A DNA stretch of 64,000 nucleotides from Nostoc sp. FACHB-110 (GTDB taxonomy: Bacteria > Cyanobacteriota > Cyanobacteriia > Cyanobacteriales > Nostocaceae), in contig NZ_JACJRU010000001.1 in assembly GCF_014697425.1 (NCBI RefSeq), positions 588,678 to 652,677 of the forward strand, in the 5' to 3' direction. The notes below the pieces were generated by a model that saw only the letters and a program-made list of their open reading frames with translations, was not told the DNA's origin and searched no databases. Below, piece after piece: positions 39,253-49,300 of this stretch; within the stretch, counting starts at the first letter, position 1; each line of letters begins with the position of its first letter. A program made the position numbers and the translations under genes.

Positions 39253-40542
39253 CTATTTAGGTGATTGTAAACGCACAGCCACACTCCCTGCATGGGCTGG
39301 TAAACCTTCCGCCTCTGCCAATGTCACCGCCGCTTTGCCAATTTCGTGCAACGCTGCTTGATTGCATTCTAAATAAGTAATGCGTTTGAGGAAATCGTAC
39401 ACACTCAACCCAGAAGCAAACCGCGCCGAACGGGAAGTTGGTAAGACATGGTTCGGCCCGCCTAAATAATCACCAATAGCTTCTGGGGTGTAGCGTCCTA
39501 AAAATAAACTTCCTGCACATTTAATTTGACTAGCTAATAGTTGCGGGTTATCAACACACAACTCAACGTGTTCGGGAGCCAGTTGATTCAATAGTGGTAT
39601 ACTCTGTGTCAAATCACTCACGACAATGACAGCACCGTGATTTTGCCAACTAGCACTCGCTACTTCTTTGCTGGGCAAATTAGTGAGAACTTTTTCCACG
39701 GCGGCGATAACTTGGTGGGCGAAACTTTCAGAATCAGTAATTAAAATTGATTGGGCGCTGGGGTCGTGTTCGGCTTGCGATAATAAATCCCAGGCTATCC
39801 ACTCAGGATTATTTTTATCATCAGCGACAACCAAAATTTCGGAAGGCCCAGCGATGCTATCAATACCTACAGTCCCAAATACCTGACGTTTGGCTTCGGC
39901 TACATAAGCATTCCCAGGGCCAACAATTTTATCTACAGGCTTAAGAGTTTCTGTACCATAGGCGAGGGCGGCTACGGCTTGCGCCCCACCAATACTATAT
40001 ATTTCCGTCACACCAGCAACTTGGGCAGCCGCTAAAACTGCCGGGTTAATTTCACCGCGCGGCATGGGTACAGTCATCACAATGCGTTCTACACCCGCGA
40101 TTTTGGCAGGTAAGGCATTCATCAGGACGGAACTCGGATAACTGGCGCGTCCTCCGGGGACGTAAATTCCGACTTGGGACAGCGAAACCCAATTTAACCC
40201 TAGTTTTACGCCGACGGTATCGGTGTAGCCAATATCTTGGGGCAATTGTTTTTGGTGAAAAGTACCGATGCGTTCGGCTGCTAATTCTAAAGCAGTTCTC
40301 ACATCAGCCGGACATTTGGCTGCTTGTTCAGCAATAAAATCGGCACTCAGATGCAAAGATTCGGGGCTGAAATGGTCAAAACGCGTCGTATATTCCTTAA
40401 CTGCGGCATCACCCCGCGCTTTGACATCGGCGAGAATACCATGTACTGTACCACTAACATCTACCGTTGCTTCGCGGCGATCGCTCACTAGGGCTTGAAA
40501 TTTAACTGAAAAATCTTGGTTGGTAGTTTGTAGAAATAGCAT
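39253..40542 (-). CDS. hisD: Histidinol dehydrogenase
   Basis: A 429-residue zinc enzyme that oxidises L-histidinol twice with NAD+ to L-histidine, the last steps of histidine synthesis. Typical stretches are VGPGNAYVAEAKRQVFG, GIDSIAGPSEILVVAD, LLSQAEHDPSAQSIL with the base-bearing AEH, LAPEHVEL and GDYLGGPNHVLPTS. Length and start (ATG 40542) are normal. It stands alone, as biosynthetic his genes usually do in cyanobacteria. Confidence 0.96.
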   Translation of the reverse strand: MLFLQTTNQDFSVKFQALVSDRREATVDVSGTVHGILADVKARGDAAVKEYTTRFDHFSPESLHLSADFIAEQAAKCPADVRTALELAAERIGTFHQKQLPQDIGYTDTVGVKLGLNWVSLSQVGIYVPGGRASYPSSVLMNALPAKIAGVERIVMTVPMPRGEINPAVLAAAQVAGVTEIYSIGGAQAVAALAYGTETLKPVDKIVGPGNAYVAEAKRQVFGTVGIDSIAGPSEILVVADDKNNPEWIAWDLLSQAEHDPSAQSILITDSESFAHQVIAAVEKVLTNLPSKEVASASWQNHGAVIVVSDLTQSIPLLNQLAPEHVELCVDNPQLLASQIKCAGSLFLGRYTPEAIGDYLGGPNHVLPTSRSARFASGLSVYDFLKRITYLECNQAALHEIGKAAVTLAEAEGLPAHAGSVAVRLQSPK

Positions 40543-41350
40543 GGACAGTACTTTTTAGCAGTAAGGTCAATATTTATTTAGTGTAGAGGATTAGTTTACC
40601 CCTAGTGTCAAAAACAGGGTGTTGGGTGTAGTGAAGACTGCATTGGTCGGGGCTTGAACCTCCAGATGGTGCAATCATCCTGAAAGAGGGGGCTTCTAAG
40701 GGTGGTTCGATGCTCTCTCTTCCTCCACACCCTGCCCCAACAGGGCTTGGTCATCGACCCTTTATTGGGTAATTAAGGACTGCCAGAAATTAAATGATGC
40801 AACATCAACCATCAAAGAAAAGATATTGAAACAAATATTTGTCTACCTCTGAACTCTCTGCTAGCTCTGATGATTGGATATTTGTTTAGTTGGAAGTCTC
40901 TGAAAATAGGGTAGCAAGCATTTCCCAGAAATCAATTATTCATCTGGTGGGGTGGGTGGGTCAGAAAGCCCGCTCTTGGTAGGTTTCTATGCAAAGTATA
41001 AGTACTTGTATTACAGAATTAAGAAATATTGCGTCAGTTATTTCTACAGCAAATGTACATTTACTATAAAGTTTATAAGCAGTAAACAAGCTGTTATCTG
41101 CTTGCCGTTAGATTTTCAGCTTAATTTTCTAGTCTTCTCATAAAAATTTCCGAAGACTAAAAGTACAAACATCACTAAACGTTGAAAGCAACTTATCAAA
41201 AAGTACAAGTCACACTAGAATCTTCAAGTTAGTGGCTGTATGTGCTGTGATGATATTTTGCTGGAGATGAATTATTGATAGTGAATTTGTACAGAAATCC
41301 ACGAAAATTACCAAGCATTTTCACAGTCTACTAATTTAGGAGTCTAAATC
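40543..41350. other. 800-bp intergenic region
   Basis: No protein gene is credible. The left part contains a GC-rich stretch with strong self-complementarity (entry at 40615). The right part (40800-41350) is AT-rich, with no repeat or clear promoter recognised. Confidence 0.6.
40615..40775 (+). ncRNA. Candidate structured RNA, family unknown
   Basis: Strong complementary segments are seen: GGGGC-ttcta-AGGGTG (about 40689-40704) can pair with CACCCT-GCCCC (40728-40738), and CAGGGTGT (40615-40622) can pair with ACACCCTG (40727-40734), two mutually exclusive folds. Smaller hairpins are GATG/CATC near 40667-40679 and GGTC/GACC near 40749-40759. It does not fit tRNA, tmRNA, RNase P or SRP RNA by their key motifs. 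6S RNA cannot be excluded by eye. GGTGTNGGG-type repeats are common in these genomes and may explain part of it. Strand is a guess. Confidence 0.35.
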
Positions 41351-42550
41351 ATGGTAGCTATACCTGTAAAAGTCCAGACAGAGTTAAATTGTGGTGACTT
41401 AGCTATTAAGCTTGTAAATCAATTTGAACTTATTTGGTGGGATAAAGGAAGTGGTGGAGCCTATGATGGAGCTTACTATAAACCTGTTGTGCCAGCAGGA
41501 TATTATAATCTTGGGCATTATGGACAAGCTAATTACAATACTCCAACAGGAGTAGTAGTAGCTGTCAAAGAATTAAAAAGTGGAGCATTAGCTCGTCCTA
41601 CAGGTTATGAATTAGTTTGGAAAGATAAAGGTTCAGGTGCAGATTTGGATGGGGCTTTTTGGAGACCTATTCCACCTAATGGTTATGTAGCATTAGGCTT
41701 AGTTGCAACTCTAAATTATAATGAACCCAGCCTTGATGAAGTTAGGTGTGTTCGGCAAGATTTAGTCGTACAAGGGCAACCAGGTAGCCAAATATGGATA
41801 GATAAGGGAACAGAAGCAGATGCAGATTTCGGGTCGTGGGAAATTAACTCTCCTCCTATTTCTGGATATGAAGAATATTCTTACATAGCACCAGGTACTT
41901 TTTATGGTGTGGCTTCTCACACTCGCCCAAATAGTCATCCTGTGATGAATTGCCTAAAACTGAAACTGCCTTTCGAGAAGTATCAAATAGACAATCGCCA
42001 GCCAACTTTAGTAAGTACCCAAGAACCAGCTGCAAGAACTGAACCTCAGCTAGCAAACTATGTTTGGATTCCTTTCTTTGCGATTAAAGACGATCTACAT
42101 GATTTAATTTGGAAAGTAAATTATTCTCCGTTTTATCGTCTTGATAGAGAAGAATTTTACACTCTTCAGTGGCACGTCTTTAACAGAACTGATAGCACTG
42201 ATAGTAAAGAGTATTCTGTCAAAATTGGGATATCTAAAACAGACACGCAAACATTTAGTGTCCAGACAGGTATATCAATCACAACAGAAGCGAGTGCAGG
42301 GATTGAGGGTGTAGCTTCAACCAAGATGTCAGCTACATTCAGTATACAAATGGGTTTTGAATCTAGTTCTTCTTTTACTCAAATGAGAGAGGACACAATC
42401 ACTGATACTTATAATATACCGCCACATAAAGCTATAGCTTTATGGACAAAAACCAATCGATTTACTTTAAGAAGATCAGACGGGTCAGTAGTAGGCAATT
42501 CTTGGGAAATCCAAGCTAACAGTACGGTAAAAGACCAATATCCAGACTAG
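41351..42550 (+). CDS. Vps62-like beta protein with a possible pore-forming C-terminal domain
   Basis: A 399-residue protein. Residues about 15-205 hold a Vps62-like (PF06101) region in three imperfect repeats: ELIWWDKGSGGAYDGAYYKP, YELVWKDKGSGADLDGAFWR and SQIWIDKGTEADADFGSWEI, with VRCVRQDLV between. Residues 265-380 form a second domain: YTLQWHVFNRTDSTDSKEY, then long alternating Ser/Thr and hydrophobic strands (about 288-345, KIGISKTDTQTFSVQTGIS, MSATFSIQMGFESSSSFT), then YNIPPHKAIALWTKTNRF and LRRSDGSVVG. This is the look of aerolysin/ETX-MTX-like beta-pore proteins. No signal peptide is present. The toxin reading is an inference from strand pattern only. Confidence 0.7.
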   Translation: MVAIPVKVQTELNCGDLAIKLVNQFELIWWDKGSGGAYDGAYYKPVVPAGYYNLGHYGQANYNTPTGVVVAVKELKSGALARPTGYELVWKDKGSGADLDGAFWRPIPPNGYVALGLVATLNYNEPSLDEVRCVRQDLVVQGQPGSQIWIDKGTEADADFGSWEINSPPISGYEEYSYIAPGTFYGVASHTRPNSHPVMNCLKLKLPFEKYQIDNRQPTLVSTQEPAARTEPQLANYVWIPFFAIKDDLHDLIWKVNYSPFYRLDREEFYTLQWHVFNRTDSTDSKEYSVKIGISKTDTQTFSVQTGISITTEASAGIEGVASTKMSATFSIQMGFESSSSFTQMREDTITDTYNIPPHKAIALWTKTNRFTLRRSDGSVVGNSWEIQANSTVKDQYPD

Positions 42551-42740
42551 GAAAAGTATCATCAATCCCTAAGCTAATCAAGTTCTAAAATGTTGCACTG
42601 TTGAATTCTGCTTTGACAGTGCAACTAAAATTTCGATATGAGTATATCCTATTATACCATTTTGAATTTTAGATGAGGAATTGCTGTCTAAGTCTGGGTT
42701 CTACCCATCCATCTGTCTCAATCATTTTTCTAATTGGTAT

Positions 42741-44930
42741 TTATTTGAGATAAATCAACAAATTCAATCCAGGGATAGTGCGCGAAAGTGTCCACAAAAT
42801 TAAGGTAATATACAATATGCCTAAACTCCATTGATACCAAGCTAGAGTTGCTACAATTCCTGGCAAATGTTGGTCGCGCAGACGAATATCATTAAAGCCT
42901 AATCTGACTAAGTTATTCAAACTAAAGTCATAATAATTCAGCCAGTTCCATTTGCGATCGCCTAACAATGGCATATATCTTTCCCGAAATGTTTGGTTTC
43001 TGGGAATCACTGGTAAACGTCCAATTAATAATCGCAATTGGCGAAATGTGCCATCTTCAGTAAAGTAAGAAACATCCATTAAATCGTGATAGCGTCCTTG
43101 TTGATATAGCCGCATTACTAAAGTGATTGGTACAGGGATAATAATTATCAATAGACATCCCAGCGTTAGCCAAGGCTGTTCGGCGTTGCGAAAAATTGCC
43201 AATAAACTCAAAAATTCTAAGCAGCTAAAACCAATGAATATTGAGACAGTTTCGTAATATGTGGGAATAATAGCCACAGGACGCAGCCGACGATAACGGT
43301 CTACTAGCCAAAATAGTAAACCAAAATAAGCGATCGCCACACCACCCACACCCAAAGCTAACCAAAAATTTGTCCCATAACCACTTAATAACAGCAGTAA
43401 ACTCAAAGCTAGCCAACTCCAAGCTTGCAATAACCAATTACCTAACGAAAGCGGTTCACCAAAACTGAGGCTATTTTTTAATTTATTGTATATTTCTAAA
43501 TCGATATCGGCTAAAGTTAGTAACTCACTGCTATTAAGGAAAGGTTGGACAACGCGACGATTCAATATTGCTTCTACTTGAGTTGGCGAAAAACCTAAAT
43601 GTAATAACCGATTTATTGAAGCATTATTTATATTTGTTCTAATTAGCTTTTGACTTAATTGTGTTAATCTCAGTCTTTGTTTTGTGTACTCTAATTGATT
43701 AGCATCGGCTATTTGTTGTTGCTGACGAAAATTCTGCCCTAAATTTCTTAAGACGTTTTGATTACCTTGCAAATTAGGCACATAAAACATTTTACCAATC
43801 TGTCCCACGTTACCTAAAATTCTGGCTTGATTAGAATTAAAGCTTAAACTCGGTACGTTTAAAAAAGCAGTTTTGCTAAAACTGGCATCGCTAAAATCTG
43901 CTAAATTTAGAATAGCTGCACCTTGAAGATTTAGAGGTTGGTTAAATTGGGCTTCCCGAAAAATTACAGCTTGTTCAAAAGTAGACTCTGCGACAGAAAA
44001 AGTCTGCTGAAAATTGGCTTTGGTAAATTGTGCTTGATTGGCAAAACGCACTTCCGAAAAATCAGAATTACCTTGCCATTGAATCTGACTAAATTTAGCT
44101 AATTGCTTAAATATAGCTTCATTAAAACTAACTGAATCCTGAAAAATGCTGCCATGAAAATCAGCAAGTTCTTGAAATTGCACTTGTTTAAAATTAGCTT
44201 TCTCAAAAAAAATGCTACCTTGAAAATTACTCGGTTGGCGAAAATTAGCCCCCGTAAAGTTTACAAAACGACTAAATCTAGCTGCACTCCAATTAGTAGG
44301 TTGTAAAAATATAGCATTTTGAGCATCTACAGACTGGAGAAAAAAAGTATTAGCAAACTGTAATTGTCCGTTAAAACGAGTGTTTTCTAGAGTTAAAGCA
44401 CCGCGAAAAACATTAATTTCTCCCGATATATTTGAATCAGTTGCTAATAGCGAACGACAATCTTTAGATGTAGGTAAAGCAATTGCGAGAGATTGTAAAC
44501 ATACTAAACGGAGACTTTCTAATTGTGCTTGTTCTGTTGGGGTGAAAATTGGTGCGATCGCTTGAATGTATAAAGGCGTTCGTAAACCTAATTCACTACC
44601 TAAAAAATCCCCTTGAATTAAAGAATTGCTAATATCTAAACCTAAAGCTTTAGTCCCAGCTTTTTGTAACTCTTTTCTGAGTAATTGATAAAAACTATCA
44701 CGAAAACTGGCATTTTCAGGACGCAAATCAATCACCATTTGCCGCAAATCCACAGTTAAATTACCTTCGCGGAGTATGGGTGTGCGGAGTTTTTCTTGCA
44801 AGATTTCGAGAGTTAGAGGTGTGCGTTCTAGTGTTTGTGCAGCTAAAACTGACGATGGAATAAGTAAGGTTGAAAAAACTAGGCAAAACGCAAAGATTAA
44901 TTGCCAAGCTTTGTGAATACAGCTTTGCAT
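42741..44930 (-). CDS. Membrane-anchored pentapeptide-repeat protein
   Basis: A 729-residue protein with a signal peptide (1-31, ending SSVLAAQ), a globular N-terminal part to about 170, and a run of F/L-centred pentapeptides from about 175 to 365 (FVNFTGANFRQPSNFQGSIF, FEKANFKQVQFQELADFHGS, FSEVRFANQAQFTKANFQQT). A helix-hairpin-helix-like stretch (LLHLGFSPTQVEAILNRRVV) follows, then a C-terminal membrane region of five or six helices. Its N-terminal half probably lies in the periplasm or lumen. The pentapeptides are unusually Phe-rich and Gln/Asn-rich. Function unknown. Confidence 0.8.
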   Translation of the reverse strand: MQSCIHKAWQLIFAFCLVFSTLLIPSSVLAAQTLERTPLTLEILQEKLRTPILREGNLTVDLRQMVIDLRPENASFRDSFYQLLRKELQKAGTKALGLDISNSLIQGDFLGSELGLRTPLYIQAIAPIFTPTEQAQLESLRLVCLQSLAIALPTSKDCRSLLATDSNISGEINVFRGALTLENTRFNGQLQFANTFFLQSVDAQNAIFLQPTNWSAARFSRFVNFTGANFRQPSNFQGSIFFEKANFKQVQFQELADFHGSIFQDSVSFNEAIFKQLAKFSQIQWQGNSDFSEVRFANQAQFTKANFQQTFSVAESTFEQAVIFREAQFNQPLNLQGAAILNLADFSDASFSKTAFLNVPSLSFNSNQARILGNVGQIGKMFYVPNLQGNQNVLRNLGQNFRQQQQIADANQLEYTKQRLRLTQLSQKLIRTNINNASINRLLHLGFSPTQVEAILNRRVVQPFLNSSELLTLADIDLEIYNKLKNSLSFGEPLSLGNWLLQAWSWLALSLLLLLSGYGTNFWLALGVGGVAIAYFGLLFWLVDRYRRLRPVAIIPTYYETVSIFIGFSCLEFLSLLAIFRNAEQPWLTLGCLLIIIIPVPITLVMRLYQQGRYHDLMDVSYFTEDGTFRQLRLLIGRLPVIPRNQTFRERYMPLLGDRKWNWLNYYDFSLNNLVRLGFNDIRLRDQHLPGIVATLAWYQWSLGILYITLILWTLSRTIPGLNLLIYLK

Positions 44931-44996
44931 AATTTCATAGCATTTGTGTCTTTGTCAGCAGAATTTAACGACAAAGACACAAAGAACATTTGTTAT

Positions 44997-46307
44997 TTAA
45001 CAAGGATAATCCTTGTGAGTAAAAGGCTTGGCATTGGCTCCTGTGTAACTAGCGACAATGTGACCATCACCAGTTATTTGATACTTATAAGTTATCAACC
45101 CTTCTAAACCAACAGGGCCACGGGGAGGCATTTGTTGGGTACTGATGCCAACTTCTGCACCAAAACCATAGCGGAAGCCATCAGCAAAGCGTGTAGAACA
45201 ATTGTGAAATACTCCGGCGGAATTGACCAACCCAAAGAATGTTTCAGCAGTGGCGATATCTTCAGTAATAATTACGTCGGTGTGACGAGAAGCGTATTTG
45301 TTAATATGTGCGATCGCCTCTTCTAAAGAGTCTACAATTTTAATCGACAATATCAAATCGCTGTATTCTGTTTCCCAATCGATTTCTCTGGCTTGGTTAA
45401 TTTCTGGCAATATTTCTAAGGTGCGGTTATCGCCTTTTAATTCCACATGATTAGCTTGTAAAGCGGCTGCTACCTTAGGTAAAAATTCACTCGCAATTGA
45501 TTGATGAACTAATAAAGTTTCAATGGCATTACAAGCCGCAGCATACTGTATTTTGGCATCAACAGTAATCTCAATTGCTTTGGTAATGTCAGCAGCTTTA
45601 TCTATGTAAGCATGACAAATGCCCTCAGCATGACCAAGTACAGGAATGCGAGTATTTTCTTGTACAAACCGCACAAAAGAATTAGAACCTCGAGGAATAA
45701 TTAAATCTACATATTTATCTAATTTTAAAAGTTCTAAAGTTTCTTCTCTGGTGGTTAGCAATTGCACCACATCAGGACTAACAGCAGTTTGCAATAATCC
45801 TTGTTTAATTGCTTTGACTATCGCCTCGCAAGAACGCACTGCTTCTTTACCGCATTTAAGAATTACACCATTACCAGACTTGATAGCTAAAGAAACAATT
45901 TGAATGGCAGCTTCGGGACGCGCTTCAAAAATAATCCCCAACACACCCAAGGGACAAGTAATGCGCTTGAGAACTAAGCCTGTATCCAGTTCGCGGTGAA
46001 TCTGCACTTGACCGACAGGATCAGCTAGTTTACCAACATCACGTACACCTGCGATCGCATCTCTTAATTTATGTTCATCTAACTGCAACCGCTTATATAG
46101 AGGTTTAGCAATTCCTTGGGCTTCCGCCGCTTCACAGTCTGTTATATTCGCCTGCAATATCTCTTCTCTTGCTGATTCTAATGCTTGGGCGATCGCTTCG
46201 ATAGCTTGATTTTTCGCCTCGGTAGAAAGAATTGCTAACTTGCTGGCAGCAAAGCGAGTGTTGGCGGCGATATCAACTAGGGAAGACGCAACTTCAACAA
46301 TAGTCAT
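44997..46307 (-). CDS. proA: Glutamate-5-semialdehyde dehydrogenase (gamma-glutamyl phosphate reductase)
   Basis: A 436-residue NADPH enzyme of the aldehyde dehydrogenase superfamily that reduces gamma-glutamyl phosphate in proline synthesis. Marks are [28 protein letters not shown], the active-site region [16 protein letters not shown] with the catalytic Cys, and the C-terminal [23 protein letters not shown] signature. ATG 46307 ([12 protein letters not shown]) is chosen over an upstream TTG. The proB kinase gene is not adjacent. Confidence 0.95.
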   Translation of the reverse strand: MTIVEVASSLVDIAANTRFAASKLAILSTEAKNQAIEAIAQALESAREEILQANITDCEAAEAQGIAKPLYKRLQLDEHKLRDAIAGVRDVGKLADPVGQVQIHRELDTGLVLKRITCPLGVLGIIFEARPEAAIQIVSLAIKSGNGVILKCGKEAVRSCEAIVKAIKQGLLQTAVSPDVVQLLTTREETLELLKLDKYVDLIIPRGSNSFVRFVQENTRIPVLGHAEGICHAYIDKAADITKAIEITVDAKIQYAAACNAIETLLVHQSIASEFLPKVAAALQANHVELKGDNRTLEILPEINQAREIDWETEYSDLILSIKIVDSLEEAIAHINKYASRHTDVIITEDIATAETFFGLVNSAGVFHNCSTRFADGFRYGFGAEVGISTQQMPPRGPVGLEGLITYKYQITGDGHIVASYTGANAKPFTHKDYPC

Positions 46308-46385
46308 GTCAAAAAATAACTCTTTATTATGGCACAAACCTTTAACTCATACTATCAATTAGTCATTGGTCAATAGTTAAATGAC

Positions 46386-49300
46386 TCAGCACTCAGCACT
46401 TTTAACAAGAGTGGCGATCGCCACAACTAATTCCTCTGGATCAACGGGTTTGGTAATATGACGTTGGAAGCCTGCGGCTAAGGCTTGCCGTTGGTCGAGT
46501 TCTCCAGCGTAGGCGGTAAGGGCAATAGTGCGTAATTTGCGGAAAGTTTCGGGTTTTTGTGATTTAATTTGCCGAATCAGCATATAACCATCAATATCTG
46601 GCATACCAATATCACTGATCAATACATCAGGCTGAAATTTATCTAAATTAGCCAAAACCTCTTGGGCGGATGCCACAATTTTGGCTGTTGCCCCATACTG
46701 TTCCAAAATTGTTAGCAGTAACTCTCGGATATCTTCATCATCATCTACTACCAAAATTTTTAAATTGCTTAAATCACCAGCTATCACCACAGGCGTAATG
46801 ACTTCTTCTACTTTGGGGACGGTGGCAATTAAAGGTAAAGTGACAGTGAATGTTGCGCCTTTGTCTTCTCCTAAACTTGTGGCTTTGACTGTGCCACCAT
46901 GTAATTCTACTAAGTGACGGACAATTGCGAGTCCTAAGCCTAAGCCGCCAAACTTGCGCGTAGTGGAACCGTCTTGTTGACGGAAGTATTCAAAAACGTA
47001 GGGTAAAAATTCTGGGTTGATGCCTTTACCTGTATCTTGAACTTGAATCTCCGCCTTAGTAGCAAATTGCCGCAACTGAATGGTGATCTGTCCACCATCT
47101 GGTGTAAATTTAACGGCATTACTCAGCAAATTCCACAAAACTTGTTGAAGCCGCGCGGAATCTCCATTAACCAACCCAAGCTGAGATGTTATGACTGTTT
47201 GAATTTGAATTTTTTTAGCCTCGGCGGCTAACCGCACCGTTTCGATGGCGGCGGTGATGACTGTGGTTAAATCTACAGGGCAAACATTCAACACCATTTT
47301 GCCACGGAGAATCCGCGAGACATCTAATAAATCTTCAATTAATTGTGTTTGTAATTTGGCATTGCGTTCAATAGTTCGCAAGGCGTTTTTCGTGGCTTGT
47401 TCATCAAATTTGCGAGTTAATAACAGTTTTGTCCAACCGAGAATGGGGTTGAGAGGCGATCGCAATTCGTGGGATAGTACGGCTAAAAATTCATCTTTAA
47501 TGCGGTTGGCTACTTCGGCTTCTTCACGGGCAGCGCGTTCTCGTTCTAAGGCTAAATCACGTTCTTCTAAGGCACATCTTTGGTCGTGAATATCTGTACA
47601 AGAACCAAACCAGCGAATAATTTGCCCATTTTGATCCCGCAGGGGAAATGCTTGTCCGAGAAACCAGCGATACTGCCCATCGCTAGCGCGGCGGAAGCGA
47701 TACTCAATGTTATAGTCTTTGCCAGTCCGTAAAGATTCATTCCAGACTGTCAAGCATCTTTGTCGGTCATCTGGATGTAATAAATTACTCCAACCCCAAC
47801 CTTGGGTATCGTGCAAAGTCATGCCTGTATACTCGTACCAGCGACGATTGAAGTATTCATGATAACCATCACCACGGGTTGTCCAAAATAGTTGGGGCAT
47901 GGTATCTGCCAAGGTTCTAAAGTTCAACTCACTTTCTTTTAAGGCTTCTTCGGTATGTTTGCGTTCTGTGATATCGACAAAGGCGGCTACTACTCCGCGA
48001 ATCTCACCATCTTCATTCCTTAAAGGCACGGAACTGCCATAAATAAATTTTACTGTGCCGTCTTCAAAGACAAATTGCAACTCGTCTGTAACTGGTTGAC
48101 CCGTTCTGGCGGATTTTTGCATTGGTAAGTCGTAAGGGGCAATTTCTTTCCCATTCCGTAGTTGCTTAAACTTGAGTGAATAAGAGCCATCTTCTGGTGT
48201 GGCTGTTGCTAACTCCCCAGGTTCAGCTTCCATCAATTCGTAAGCGGTTTTGTTGGCTGTAATGTAGTGACAGTTGGGGTCGTGGGCAATCCAAAGAGCT
48301 ACTGGGGTAATTTGCATCAGGGTTTCTAGTTCTTCGGCCCTGGCTCTAGCGATCGCTTCACTTTTGTGTATTGCGGTTTCTGCTAGTTTACGCTTAGTAA
48401 TATCGGTTACTAATATTGATAATCCTTCCTGGGAAGGATAAATGCGGTTTTCAAACCAGCGTTGCCAAGGCGGATAGAAGTACTCAAACTCGACAAATAT
48501 TTGCTCTGCCAATGCTCGATGGGCTTGAATATCAAACTCACCACCCACGGTATCAGGAAATACATCCCAAATAATTTTACCTAAGAGACACTCTCTCGGG
48601 GTATTGACCATTTCCACAAAGCGATCGCTAACATAAACAAAATGCCATTCCCGATCTAGAATGAAAAACTGATCTTGAATGGTTGCTAAGAGTTTTTCTA
48701 AATTAGCGGTAGCAGTTTGGGCTTGACGTTGGGCGGCTTCACTGACAATTTGCAATTCTTGTTCCCGCTTGGCTGCATCCCGCCGTAACTTAGTCATTTT
48801 TAAGGTGGCTTCCACCCGCGCCAAGAGTTCGCGGGCTGAAAATGGCTTAATTAAATAATCATCGGCTCCACCTGCTAGTCCTTCGATGCGTGATTCTTCT
48901 CCTGATCTTGCTGATAGGAGGATAATGGGGATTTCTCGGGTTTGCGGATCAGCGCGGAGCGATCGCAATAACTCCAATCCATCCATTCCCGGCATCATAA
49001 CATCTGTCAACAGTAAATCAGGTGGATTTTGCCGAATGCGTTCCAAAGCCGCCAAGCCATCAGCAACTGCCTCAACTGCATATTTTTCCTGCAACAGCCG
49101 TTGCACATAATTTCGCATATCAGCGTTGTCATCAGCCAGGAGGATATGACCACAAGAGGGAGTCGGATTTTGTTCCCTGTTCCCTTCTTCAGGTAGACAA
49201 CGCCACGATTTTTCTATGTATGAATTTACACTGACAGTTTGAGATATTACTGGAGTATGACTAATTCGCTCTTGGGGTAAATGATGCCAGTCGCTAGGAA

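Noticed and set aside
40640..40680. tRNA or tmRNA in the hisD upstream region
   Set aside because: GGTTCAAGCCCC on the - strand looks like a T-arm, but the stem does not pair and no acceptor or anticodon arm is found.
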